64,000 nucleotides of DNA from Nocardia sp. NBC_00565 (GTDB taxonomy: Bacteria > Actinomycetota > Actinomycetes > Mycobacteriales > Mycobacteriaceae): contig NZ_CP107785.1 of the NCBI RefSeq assembly GCF_036345915.1, positions 2,480,001 to 2,544,000 of the forward strand, written 5' to 3'. A program made the translations under genes and the position numbers. Below the pieces are notes generated by a model, which searched no databases, was not told the origin of the DNA, and saw only the letters and a program-made list of their open reading frames with translations. Of the stretch, positions 8,100 through 16,511 are shown piece after piece; within the stretch, counting starts at the first letter, position 1, and each line of letters opens with the position of its first letter.

Positions 8100-9608
8100 A
8101 TGAATATCGCGATGCTGCTGGATATGGCCGCCGATGGATTCGGTGACCGGGTCGTGGTCGGACGCACCCAGGACGGGCTGACCCCCGAGCGCTTGCGTGC
8201 CCTGTCCGGCGGCGGGGCTCGTGCGGTGTGCGCGGCCGGCGCCGACGCGATCATTTACTTGGCGGTGAACGGCCCGGCCTTCCAGGTGGCGCTGTTCGCC
8301 GCGGCTCGGGCCGGTGTGCCGCTGGTACCGGTGAACTACCGGTTGGGCAGTGCGCAACTGGACGCACTGTTGGCGAATCATCCACGCGCGCTGGGGATTG
8401 CGGACCCGGAGCAGGCCGAGGCGTTGCGCCGGGCCGGTCTGCCGGTGCAGAGTCCGGCCGAATGGCTCGCCGCCGCGGCCGACAGCGGCGATGCGGGCGA
8501 CGACGATCCGGTAGCGGCCGATGCCCCGGCGGTGCTGATCTATACGAGCGGGACGACCTCGGCGCCGAAGGGTGTCGTGCTGCGGCATCACAACCTGGTG
8601 TCGTATGTGCTCGGCACGGTGGAGTTCGCGGGTGCCGATGTCGAGGATGCGGCGTTGATGAGTGTGCCGCCGTACCACATCGCCGCCGTGTCGAATGTGC
8701 TGACGAATCTGTATGCGGGGCGGCGTGTACTCACCCTCGAGCAGTTCACGCCCGAGGGCTGGCTCGATCTCGTGCGGGAGCAGCGCATCACGAACGCGAT
8801 GGTGGTGCCGACGATGCTCGCGCGGATCATGGATGCCGAGGGGCTCGACCGGTCGGTGCCCACGCTGCGCGCGTTGGCGTACGGCGGTGCGAAGATGCCG
8901 GGCCGCGTCATCGAGGCCGCGCTGCGCGAATGGCCGCATGTCGATTTCGTCAACGCCTACGGGCTGACGGAGACCTCGTCCACGATCTCGGTGCTCGGTC
9001 CGGAGGACCACCGGGCGGCGATCGCCAGCGACGATCCCGCGGTGCTGGCCCGGCTCGGTTCGGCCGGTCGGCCGGTGCCCGGAATCGAGCTGGAGGTCCG
9101 TGACGAGTCCGACGCGGTCGTGGCGGCGGGGGAGCCGGGGCAGATCTGGGTGCGCGGCGAACAGGTCTCGGGCGAATACGCGGGACACGGTTCGTCGGTC
9201 GATGAACGGGGCTTTTTCTATACCCGCGACTTCGGCCGCCTCGACGCCGACGGCTACCTCTACATCGAGGGCCGGGTCGATGACACCATCATCCGCGGCG
9301 CGGAGAATATCGCGCCCGCCGAGATCGAGGATGTACTGCTGCGACATCCGGATGTGCTCGACGCCGTCGTCGTCGGCATCCCGGACGAGGAATGGGGCCA
9401 GCGCATCGAGGCCGTCGTCGTACCACGCGGCGGTGTTGCGATCGACGCGGAGCAACTGCGCGCGGTCGTGCGGCAGACGTTGCGCGGTGCGAAAACCCCC
9501 GACCGCATCACCTACTGGCCCGAACTGCCCCGCACCGCGACCGGCAAGCTTGTACGCCGCGATATCGTCACAACGCTGACCGCGGACCGCCAGCCGACCG
9601 CGGGCTGA
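8100..9608 (+). CDS. Acyl-CoA synthetase (FadD/AMP-binding family)
   Basis: A 502-residue adenylate-forming ligase that activates a carboxylic acid to its CoA thioester via an acyl-adenylate. The AMP-binding P-loop YTSGTTSAPKG is at residues 148-158. The A5 motif YGLTET follows near residue 290. The hinge RLDADGYLYIEGRVDD is near 380. The catalytic lysine is K483 in RTATGKLVRR. The N-terminus is short, lacking about 30 residues of many FadDs, but the core is intact. It lies directly downstream of the 103-residue protein and 18 bp before a remnant of another synthetase. Substrate specificity cannot be read. Confidence 0.92.
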   Translation: MNIAMLLDMAADGFGDRVVVGRTQDGLTPERLRALSGGGARAVCAAGADAIIYLAVNGPAFQVALFAAARAGVPLVPVNYRLGSAQLDALLANHPRALGIADPEQAEALRRAGLPVQSPAEWLAAAADSGDAGDDDPVAADAPAVLIYTSGTTSAPKGVVLRHHNLVSYVLGTVEFAGADVEDAALMSVPPYHIAAVSNVLTNLYAGRRVLTLEQFTPEGWLDLVREQRITNAMVVPTMLARIMDAEGLDRSVPTLRALAYGGAKMPGRVIEAALREWPHVDFVNAYGLTETSSTISVLGPEDHRAAIASDDPAVLARLGSAGRPVPGIELEVRDESDAVVAAGEPGQIWVRGEQVSGEYAGHGSSVDERGFFYTRDFGRLDADGYLYIEGRVDDTIIRGAENIAPAEIEDVLLRHPDVLDAVVVGIPDEEWGQRIEAVVVPRGGVAIDAEQLRAVVRQTLRGAKTPDRITYWPELPRTATGKLVRRDIVTTLTADRQPTAG

Positions 9609-9626
9609 CGTGCACGACCGGCTGAA

Positions 9627-10214
9627 ATGACAGCGGGCATGACCGGCGAGACCCGAACCCTGCTGGCGGAGATCGAGCGCGGCGCGCTGGTCGACGAGTA
9701 CGGCCTCACCTCCGGTGTCGGTGCGCCGGTGCACCTGGCCGGATTGCTCGATGAGTGCGAACGCGGCGCCGCGACGCTCGCGAGCTTGCGCGAGTTCATC
9801 GTCGGCGCCGCTGGCGTGCCGCCCGCGCTGGTGGACCGGGCCGATCGGGCCGGAATCGCCGCCTATCGGTCGTATGGTTCCAGCGAGCATCCGACGGTCA
9901 GCTCCGGGACGCCGTCGGATCCGCTGGTCAAACGGGCCACCACCGACGGGCGCGTAATCAGCGGCAACGAGGTGCGCGTCGTCGACGACGACGGCATGGA
10001 CGTGCCGAGCGGCGCGGCGGGCGAGATCGTCACCCGGGGCGGCGAGCTGTTCCTCGGCTACACCGATCCGACGCTCGACGCCGAGTCATTCCTACCGGGC
10101 CGCTGGTTCCGAACCGGCGATATCGGCCGCGTAGATGCCGATGGCTACCTGACGCTGCCGCGTACGGCCGCGGGCAAGGTGCAGAAGTTCGTGCTGCGCG
10201 AGCAGTTGCGTTGA
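9627..10214 (+). pseudogene. Remnant of a second acyl-CoA synthetase (internal deletion)
   Basis: A 195-codon open frame matching only parts of an adenylate-forming ligase. It begins in the middle of the fold (GVGAPVHLAGLLDE), runs through the A4-A7 region (AYRSYGSSEHP near residue 80, GEIVTRGGELFLGYTD, WFRTGDIGRVDADGYLT), and jumps directly to the final LPRTAAGKVQK. Missing are the N-terminal half with the AMP P-loop and about 90 residues between DGYLT and LPRT. The internal junction is in frame. It cannot be a working ligase. It overlaps or abuts the downstream SDR and may still be translated. Confidence 0.75.
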
Positions 10215-10237
10215 TGGCGGTGAACAGGAGTGTGGAC

Positions 10238-11023
10238 GTGGTGGATGTAGTGGGACAAGTAGCGGTGGGCCGGCCGCTCACCGGTCGGCGCGCGGTGGTG
10301 TCCGGGGCGGCCAGTGGCATCGGCGCGGCGGCAGTGGCGTCCTTCCTCGAAGCCGGGGCGGATGTGGTCGGTCTGTTCCATACCGCACCGCCCCCGAAGG
10401 ATCTCGTGGGACGGTGCGAGTGGGTGGCGTGCGATGCGCGCGATCGCGCTTCGGTCGAGAAGGCGTTCACACAGGCGACGTCGATTCTGGGTGGACTCGA
10501 TGTCCTGCTGCACGCGGCGGGCTCGTGGCGGCCGAGTACGCCGGAGTCGCTGTCCGATGACGAGCTCGATCAGGTCCTCGACACCAATCTGCGCTCGACG
10601 ATCCTGACCAACCAAGCGGCGTTCGAGCGTATGCGCGAGGGTGGCGGACACATCATCAATCTCGGTTCGGGCGAGGGCGTTCGCGGAAATCCGATGGCGC
10701 CGCACTATGCGGTGGCGAAGGCCGGTGTCCATGCGTGGACTCGGTCCGCGGCCACCGCGTGGGGGAAATTCGGGGTCACCGTCAACGCCCTGGCGCCGGC
10801 GGTCAGCACGGCGAATGCCGAACGGCTGTGGGATCACCTGGGTGCGAAGGGCGCCGCGGTATTCAAGGAACGCTTGCGGGCGACCATGCCGCTGCGGGGT
10901 GAGCTCGGTGATCCGGATACCGATCTCGCCCCCATCATGGTGTTCCTGGCAGGTACCGGGGCACGGTTCATCACAGGTCAGCTGATCGCGGTCAACGGCG
11001 GCCTGCAGATGCTCAGCGCCTGA
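10238..11023 (+). CDS. SDR family NAD(P)-dependent oxidoreductase
   Basis: A 261-residue classical short-chain dehydrogenase, cytoplasmic. It has the cofactor motif SGAASGIG near residue 25, HAAG (the NNAG equivalent), a serine in NLGSGEG, and the catalytic YAVAK. The end (TGQLIAVNGGLQM) is typical. I chose GTG 10238 because AGGAG at 10226-10230 is 7 nt upstream. ATG 10214, overlapping the previous stop, gives eight more residues and has no ribosome site. Its place after synthetase genes suggests a 3-hydroxyacyl-CoA or hydroxy-intermediate substrate. Confidence 0.87.
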   Translation: MVDVVGQVAVGRPLTGRRAVVSGAASGIGAAAVASFLEAGADVVGLFHTAPPPKDLVGRCEWVACDARDRASVEKAFTQATSILGGLDVLLHAAGSWRPSTPESLSDDELDQVLDTNLRSTILTNQAAFERMREGGGHIINLGSGEGVRGNPMAPHYAVAKAGVHAWTRSAATAWGKFGVTVNALAPAVSTANAERLWDHLGAKGAAVFKERLRATMPLRGELGDPDTDLAPIMVFLAGTGARFITGQLIAVNGGLQMLSA

Positions 11024-11032
11024 CGCCGCGGT

Positions 11033-11062
11033 ATCCCTCGCCCGGCTCACCGGGCGAGGGAT
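11033..11062. terminator. Bidirectional hairpin between convergent SDR genes
   Basis: ATCCCTCGCCCGG (11033-11045) pairs perfectly with CCGGGCGAGGGAT (11050-11062) around a 4-nt loop. It lies between stop codons of the convergent genes ending at 11023 and 11071. Confidence 0.82.
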
Positions 11063-11070
11063 CGCGGAGA

Positions 11071-11934
11071 TCAGCGGTTGGTGCGGCCGAGGTCCACCGG
11101 GAGTTCGATTCCGGTGACATGGCGGGCCTCGTCGGAGGCGAGCCAGGCGATGGCGGCGGCGATATCGTCGACCGTGCTCTTCTGGTCGGGCAGGCTCGGG
11201 ATGTACAGCAGCTGTTGCTGCGGGGCCGACTCCATCAGCTCGAACAATTCGGGGACACGCAGATCGGTGTCCACACCGTGCGGGATCACCGTATTGACCC
11301 GGATGCGGTACTCGGCGAGTTCGTTCGCGAGCGTCTTGGCCAACCCGAGGACGCCGTGTTTGGCGGCGACGTAGGCCGCGAGGAAGGGCAGACCGCGCAC
11401 GCTCGAGACGGATCCGGTGAACACGATGCTGCCGCCGCGCCCCTGCTCGAGCAGGATCGGCACGGTCGCCTTCGCCGTATGGAACGCGCCGGTGAGGTTG
11501 ATGTCGATGGTCTCGCGCCAGTGGTCCGCGTCGATCTCCCAGGCGCGGGCGGCGGCGGTCATACCGGCATTCGCCACCACGACATCCAGGCCGCCGAGTT
11601 CGGCGACACCCTCGCGGACAGCGGCGGCGAGTGCGTCGAAGTCACGGGTGTCGACCTCGCGGGCCACGATCCGGCGGTCGTATTTCTCGACAAGGGCGAC
11701 GGTTTCGGCAAGATCCGCCGGCGTCGCTCCCGGATACTTCGTTGTCTCCAGGGTGCGGCAGATGTCGAGCGCGATGACATCGGCTCCTTCGGCCGCAAAC
11801 CGCACGGCCTCGGCCCGGCCCTGACCGCGCGCCGCGCCCGTGACCAAGGCGACCTTGCCGACGAACCGCCGACTGGTCGGTGCGGTGGGCGGTGGCGGTG
11901 CGGGGATCTCGTCGCCACGCTTGGGTGTCGTCAT
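11071..11934 (-). CDS. Mycofactocin-coupled SDR family oxidoreductase
   Basis: A 287-residue short-chain dehydrogenase of the subgroup thought to keep its nicotinamide bound and pass electrons to mycofactocin. The nucleotide motif TGAARGQGRAEA (about residues 32-43) is the usual signature. Between the second and third strands is the long insert of this subgroup (DICRTLETTKYPGATPADL). NAGM, a serine in FTGSVSS and YVAAK form the active site. The first 20 residues are a Pro-rich tail. ATG 11934 has AAGGAA upstream. A second member is at 43471. I saw no mycofactocin biosynthesis genes here. It likely oxidises an alcohol in the local pathway. Confidence 0.88.
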   Translation of the reverse strand: MTTPKRGDEIPAPPPPTAPTSRRFVGKVALVTGAARGQGRAEAVRFAAEGADVIALDICRTLETTKYPGATPADLAETVALVEKYDRRIVAREVDTRDFDALAAAVREGVAELGGLDVVVANAGMTAAARAWEIDADHWRETIDINLTGAFHTAKATVPILLEQGRGGSIVFTGSVSSVRGLPFLAAYVAAKHGVLGLAKTLANELAEYRIRVNTVIPHGVDTDLRVPELFELMESAPQQQLLYIPSLPDQKSTVDDIAAAIAWLASDEARHVTGIELPVDLGRTNR

Positions 11935-12264
11935 TGACGGTTCCTTCCAAGTCTGCCCCGGGTATGCAGTCATCCGAGTTAGATCGATAGTCCAAATTTA
12001 GTGTAACCAATATCTGATGCGGGCGGTGGTGCTGAGGGCATGCTCACTGCCCGGACTGCGCTGGATCTGATCTCCAAACCGTCTTGGTGCGCTAGTGAAG
12101 AGCCATTTGCGGAGTCTGTGGTCGGTTGCGGAATCTCGAGCAAAACCCCGGCGCAGGTGCGGAATTAAGGATACTATTCCGAGCGGGTGCTGGCTGAATG
12201 CGCGACGATATCGAACTGGAACGGAACTGAATTGGGACACCGACCCGAACGACGGGAGCGGGGC

Positions 12265-12903
12265 ATGCGGCTCACCGAACTGGCGGCGGAGCTGGCGGAC
12301 AAGCCCGCGATCGTGATGGGTGGTTCGGGCGCCGTGCTCACCTACCGCGAGCTCGAAGACCAGTCGAATCGGATCGCGCAAGCGTTCCGGGAACGCGGGC
12401 TGCGCCCGGGTGACCACATTGCGTTGCTGTTCGACAACACCATCGACGTGTTTCCGATCGTGTGGGCAGCTCAGCGCTCCGGGTTGTTGTACACGCCGGT
12501 GAACTGGCATCTGTCCGATGCCGAAGCGATTTACATCGTGCAGAACTGCGAGGCTCGCCTGTTGCTGTTCGCGCCCGCTTTGGCGGACCTGGCCGCGGCG
12601 GTCGGTCGTGCGCTACCCGAACTCGAGCGGATCGTCACCGGCGATGTGCCGGGGTGCAGAGTCTCGCGCGGGTCGTGGCGGGCCGGTCCATCGAGCCGAT
12701 CGAGGACGAGGTCGAGGGCTACTACATGTTCTATTCCTCCGGGACGACCGGCCGACCCAAGGGGATCCTCCCGGAGGTCTCCGGGCTCCCGTTCGGTACC
12801 GGGCTGCCGATCGATCATCGGATGGCCGCCGCTTTCGGTTTCGGCCGGGAAACGGTCTACCGGCCGCACAGCGGAGTCGTCCCGAAGCGACCGACTTCAG
12901 GAG
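12265..12903 (+). pseudogene. Broken acyl-CoA synthetase (frameshift and C-terminal deletion)
   Basis: This encodes the N-terminal part of a FadD-type ligase: LTYRELEDQSNRIAQAFRERG near residue 30, then TPVNWHLSDAEA. The frame is lost at about 12651-12654, where a run of four G replaces an expected five. The sequence continues in the next frame as VQSLARVVAG...YYMFYSSGTTGRPKG, the AMP P-loop. Homology stops near 12880 (FGFGRETVY), just before the kinase gene. More than half of a normal 500-residue protein is missing. A homopolymer sequencing error could explain the shift but not the missing C-terminus. ATG 12265 has a GGGAG site. Confidence 0.8.
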
Positions 12904-12912
12904 TGAGTGAAC

Positions 12913-13938
12913 GTGAGCATTGTCGCGAGCAGCCCGGATCTGCTGCGGGATCTGACCGCGCGCACCGCGGCGGCGGTGCGCGGCTGGGTTCCGGGGGCCA
13001 CGGTGGACGGCGTCGAGCCGCTCACCGGCGGCACGTCGAGTCTGACCTTCGTGGCCGCGCTATCCGGCGCCCCTGCCGAGTATGAGCGCGTCGTCCTGAA
13101 GGTGGCCCCACCCGGCCTGGCGCCGGTGCGTAACCGGGATGTACTGCGCCAGGCGCGGATCATGCGGGTGCTGGCGGGGCAGCACGGCGTGCGGGTACCC
13201 GCGGTCCTGTTCTCCGACGTGGGCGCACCGCCGGAGACCTCGCCGTTCGTGGCCATGGAGTTGGTGCCGGGGGAGTGTGTGGAACCGGTGCTCACGCCGC
13301 GCGGCACCGTACCCGCCGGACAGGTGCGGGCGCGCGCCCTCGAAGCGGCCCGCATGCTCGCCGACCTGCACCGGGTCGATCCATTGCGCACCGCGCTGGC
13401 GGCCGAGCCCGTCATGTCGCTCGGCGCCGAGATCGACCGTTGGACAAGGGCTTTCACCACGGTTTCGGAGGATCTGCGTACCGGCTACGCGGCGGTCGCG
13501 GACCGGTTGCACGCCACCATGCCCGCCGCGACGGCGCCGGTGTTCACTCACGGTGACTACCGGCTGGGCAACACGTTGTGCGAGGGCGAGCGGGTCACCT
13601 CGATCATCGACTGGGAGATCTGGTCGCTCGGCGACCCTCGGATCGATGTGACCTGGTTGGGTTTCTTCACCGACGAGGCGCGGCACCCGGCATCCCTGTC
13701 GGACGAGCCGACGGGGATGCCAGGCAAGGCGGAGCTGGTCGACGCTTATCAGGAGGCGCGGGGTGCAGCCCTGCGGGATCTGCCGTGGTTCGAGGCGCTC
13801 ACCAAATACAAGGAGTCCGCCGCGACCGCATTGCTGATCAAGCGCGGGCGCAAGGCCGGCACACTGACCGAGATGCACCGGCGCATGCTGCCCGCGCTGC
13901 CGATGCTCTTGGCCGAGGCGATGGCACTGCTCGGCTAG
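12913..13938 (+). CDS. Phosphotransferase family protein (APH/ACAD10-like kinase fold)
   Basis: A 341-residue aminoglycoside-phosphotransferase-fold protein of the kind found beside acyl-CoA dehydrogenases, related to the kinase domain of ACAD10/11, which phosphorylates hydroxyacyl-CoAs. Key motifs are the nucleotide loop LTGGTSSLTF, a lysine in VVLKVAPPG, the catalytic HGDYRLGN (about residue 210) and the metal-binding IDWEIWSLGDPRID. AGGAG at 12899-12903 is 9 nt before GTG 12913 and 3 nt before GTG 12907, so I prefer the former. Its stop overlaps that of the convergent SDR. A truncated paralogue is at 20596. Confidence 0.86.
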   Translation: MSIVASSPDLLRDLTARTAAAVRGWVPGATVDGVEPLTGGTSSLTFVAALSGAPAEYERVVLKVAPPGLAPVRNRDVLRQARIMRVLAGQHGVRVPAVLFSDVGAPPETSPFVAMELVPGECVEPVLTPRGTVPAGQVRARALEAARMLADLHRVDPLRTALAAEPVMSLGAEIDRWTRAFTTVSEDLRTGYAAVADRLHATMPAATAPVFTHGDYRLGNTLCEGERVTSIIDWEIWSLGDPRIDVTWLGFFTDEARHPASLSDEPTGMPGKAELVDAYQEARGAALRDLPWFEALTKYKESAATALLIKRGRKAGTLTEMHRRMLPALPMLLAEAMALLG

Positions 13939-14690
13939 ACCGAGAGCGTGAAACCGCCTGTCACACGCAAGGTTTCGCCGGTTACGAAGGACGCTTTCGA
14001 CGAGACCAGATACAGCAGCGCCTCGACGATGTCCTGTTCCTCGCCCTCACGTCGCAGGATCTGTTGTCCCATAACGCGTTCGACCTCACTGGGGGCCAGC
14101 TCGGCCCGAATGGTGTCGGTGAAGATCAGGCCCGGCGCGATCGCGTTGACCCGGATGCCATCGGCGGCGAGTTCGTGTGCGAACTCCATTGTCAGACCGC
14201 GGACGGCGAGTTTGGACACGCCGTAGGCCGCTCGATTCGGATATGCCGCCGAGGAGGAGATATTGACGATCGAGGCGCCCGCTCGTCCGCTCATGGCGGC
14301 CTTCGCCGCGAGCGTGCAGATGATCACGCCCATGACGTTGACGTCGAACAGCCGCCGCGTCTTGGCCAGGCCGAGTTCGGCGAACGGCTTGTTGTAGGCG
14401 GCGTGCAGTCCCGCATTGTTGACCAGGATGTCGAGACCACCATGGCGTTCGGCGACTTCACCGATCACCTCGCCGACCCTGGTCTCGTCGGCCACATCGC
14501 AGGCCACCCCGATCGCACTCGCACCATTCGCGGTGAGCTCGGCGGCGGCGGAGGCGGCTACATCGCCGTCGATATCGGCTAGCACCACATGCGCGCCACG
14601 ACCCGCCAGCGCGGTGCCGAACGCCTTGCCGAAGCCGCGGCCGCCTCCGGTAATGAACGCGACCTTGCCCTGAAATTCGTTATCCGTCAT
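13935..14690 (-). CDS. SDR family oxidoreductase
   Basis: A 251-residue classical SDR. Motifs are TGGGRGFGKA (cofactor, about residues 14-23), VNNAG, a serine in NISSSAAYP, and YGVSK. The C-terminal GGFTLSV is normal. It probably oxidises or reduces a hydroxyl/keto group on an acyl or cyclic intermediate in the cytoplasm. Its last codons overlap the convergent kinase gene by 4 bp, leaving no room for a terminator. About 286 bp separate its start from the livF stop codon. Confidence 0.88.
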   Translation of the reverse strand: MTDNEFQGKVAFITGGGRGFGKAFGTALAGRGAHVVLADIDGDVAASAAAELTANGASAIGVACDVADETRVGEVIGEVAERHGGLDILVNNAGLHAAYNKPFAELGLAKTRRLFDVNVMGVIICTLAAKAAMSGRAGASIVNISSSAAYPNRAAYGVSKLAVRGLTMEFAHELAADGIRVNAIAPGLIFTDTIRAELAPSEVERVMGQQILRREGEEQDIVEALLYLVSSKASFVTGETLRVTGGFTLSV

Positions 14691-14976
14691 CCCAACTCTC
14701 CATATCGTCGGCCGCGCGGGCGCGGCGTGTTCGCGGCCCCCTGGTGTCTCGCGTCGGACCCTTTCGAGCGACCTGCAAGCAGTCGCAAGCGGTGCCGTCG
14801 AGACTCGCGACCTCGTCGCATGCGCTTCGACGACTCGGCTGAGTTCGATGGCCGCGCCTACGGCGCGGACGCGAGACGGGCCGCGAACGGGTCGCTCGTA
14901 AGACTCGCTCCGTCGGGGTCGAGTAGGTGGTCTTGGGTCGGTTGGCGCAAGTGCCGAGCCGCTGTGGTTTGCCGGT
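14691..14976. other. Intergenic region with no gene seen
   Basis: A GC-rich spacer between the SDR start and the livF stop. It contains imperfect repeats of GAGACTCG, CGACTCGG and GTCGAG type but no convincing hairpin with a T run and no coding signal. Confidence 0.5.
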
Positions 14977-15699
14977 TCAGGCCGCGGTGGCGTCGCCTAG
15001 GTAGCGGCGCAGCAATTCGTCTCCGGCCTGCTCCGTCGCGCCCGCCCAGGCGACCCGCCCGCGTTGCATGACCAGGCAGTGGTCGGCGAAGGCGAGTGCC
15101 CGGCTGGCGAACTGCTCGATCATGATCACCGCGACACCCGCGGACCGCGCTCGCTGCAGGCTCTCGAAGACGATGTCGACCATCTTGGGTGCCAGGCCCA
15201 GTGACATCTCATCGGCGATCACCAACCGCGGCTCGACCATCAGGGCCCTGGCCAGCGACAGCATCTGCTGTTCGCCGCCGGACAGCGTGCCGGCGGCCTG
15301 GCGCTGCCGTTCCCGCAGCACCGGAAAGATCTCCAGCGCCCGGTCGATGGCCGCGGCGCGCTGTCGCCGGTCGACCGCGGTGGCCATGCGCAGGTTTTCC
15401 AGAACTGTCAGCGTCGGGAATACGCCGCGACCCTCGGGTAGGTGCACGAGACCGGCCCGGCGGATCGCCTCGGGCGTCAGCCCGCCGATATCGCGACCGT
15501 CGAGTTCGATGGTTCCGGCGGCCGGTGCCACGAGTCCGGACAGCGCTCTGGCGAGTGTGCTCTTGCCGGATCCGTTGGGGCCCAACACAGCGAGCGCGCT
15601 GTTCGGCAGCAGGTCGAAGGTGACCGATTGCAGTGCCTGCGCGGTGCCGTAGCGGACGCCGAGGTCGCGCACGGACAGCAGTGCGGAGGTGGTGGTCAT
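14977..15699 (-). CDS. livF: Branched-chain amino acid-type ABC transporter ATPase (LivF)
   Basis: A 240-residue ATPase of the LivF class that powers uptake with LivG. Walker A is GPNGSGKST (about residues 39-47). LPEGRGVFPTLTV is the LivF-specific Q-loop region. The signature LSGGEQQ is near residue 139 and Walker B follows as LVIADEMSLGL. Its start overlaps the livG stop by 4 bp, so translation is coupled. Liv-like importers in actinomycetes also carry aromatic or acyl compounds, so the substrate need not be an amino acid. Confidence 0.92.
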   Translation of the reverse strand: MTTTSALLSVRDLGVRYGTAQALQSVTFDLLPNSALAVLGPNGSGKSTLARALSGLVAPAAGTIELDGRDIGGLTPEAIRRAGLVHLPEGRGVFPTLTVLENLRMATAVDRRQRAAAIDRALEIFPVLRERQRQAAGTLSGGEQQMLSLARALMVEPRLVIADEMSLGLAPKMVDIVFESLQRARSAGVAVIMIEQFASRALAFADHCLVMQRGRVAWAGATEQAGDELLRRYLGDATAA

Positions 15700-16511
15700 G
15701 CCGAGGTCCTTTCCTCGTCGGCTTCCGTGCCGAGGTAGGCGGCGCGCACGGCGGGATCCGCGCGAACCTCGGCCGGGGTGCCCTCGCTGATCTTGACGCC
15801 GAAGTCGATCACGTTGACGACATCGCTCAACCCGAGGACGAGTTCGACATCGTGCTCGACCAGTAGCAGCGATATGCCGTGGTCGGCCACGACACGGGTG
15901 AGTGTGGCCGCGAGCTCCTCGGTTTCCTGCGCGTCGAGCCCCGATGACGGTTCATCGAGCAGTAGCACGTTCGGATCGACGGACAGCGCCCTGGCGATCT
16001 CGACGAGGCGGCTGGTACCCAATGGCAACCCGGCGACCGGCTGATGGGCGTGCCCGGTCAGCTGCAGTGCGGCGAGGATCTCGTCGGCTCGCGCGTCCTC
16101 GTCGACCGGAGGCTTGCGAAAGCCGCCGGCGGTGGCGAGGTCGGTCAGGATCCGGCTGCGCGCATGCCGGACCCGGTAGCCGAGCACCACGTGTTCCCGG
16201 ACGGTCAGACCGGGGAACAGCTCGGGATGCTGGAAGGTGCGGGCGAGGCCGCGCCTGGCTCGCGCCTGCGGACTGGCCTTGGTGACGTTGTGACCGTCCA
16301 TCAAGACCGCACCCGAACTGGGTTTGAGCAGACCGGACAGTACGGCGAACAACGTGGACTTGCCCGCGCCGTTGGGGCCGACGAGGCCGACTATGGCGGC
16401 CGGGGGAACCCGCAGATCGACATTGTCGAGGGCGACGAGACCACCGAAGCGGACCGTCACCCCGCGCGCCTCGATCCGCGGCGGCGTGGTTTCGGAGGTG
16501 GTGGCAATCAT
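15696..16511 (-). CDS. livG: Branched-chain amino acid-type ABC transporter ATPase (LivG)
   Basis: A 271-residue ATPase. Walker A is GPNGAGKST (about residues 43-51). ARTFQHPELFPGLTV is the typical LivG Q-loop segment. Walker B is VLLLDEPSSGLD, followed by LLVEHDV. The ABC signature position reads LPLGTSRLVE, which departs from LSxGxxR, although LivG proteins are often degenerate here. ATG 16511 overlaps the stop of the permease gene by 4 bp. The frame is open far upstream inside the permease gene, but that part is shadow. Confidence 0.92.
   Translation of the reverse strand: MIATTSETTPPRIEARGVTVRFGGLVALDNVDLRVPPAAIVGLVGPNGAGKSTLFAVLSGLLKPSSGAVLMDGHNVTKASPQARARRGLARTFQHPELFPGLTVREHVVLGYRVRHARSRILTDLATAGGFRKPPVDEDARADEILAALQLTGHAHQPVAGLPLGTSRLVEIARALSVDPNVLLLDEPSSGLDAQETEELAATLTRVVADHGISLLLVEHDVELVLGLSDVVNVIDFGVKISEGTPAEVRADPAVRAAYLGTEADEERTSA

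Noticed and set aside
7962..9890. A 642-codon minus-strand frame opposite the acyl-CoA synthetase
   Set aside because: Arg/His-rich shadow of a GC-rich gene. The plus strand encodes all synthetase motifs.
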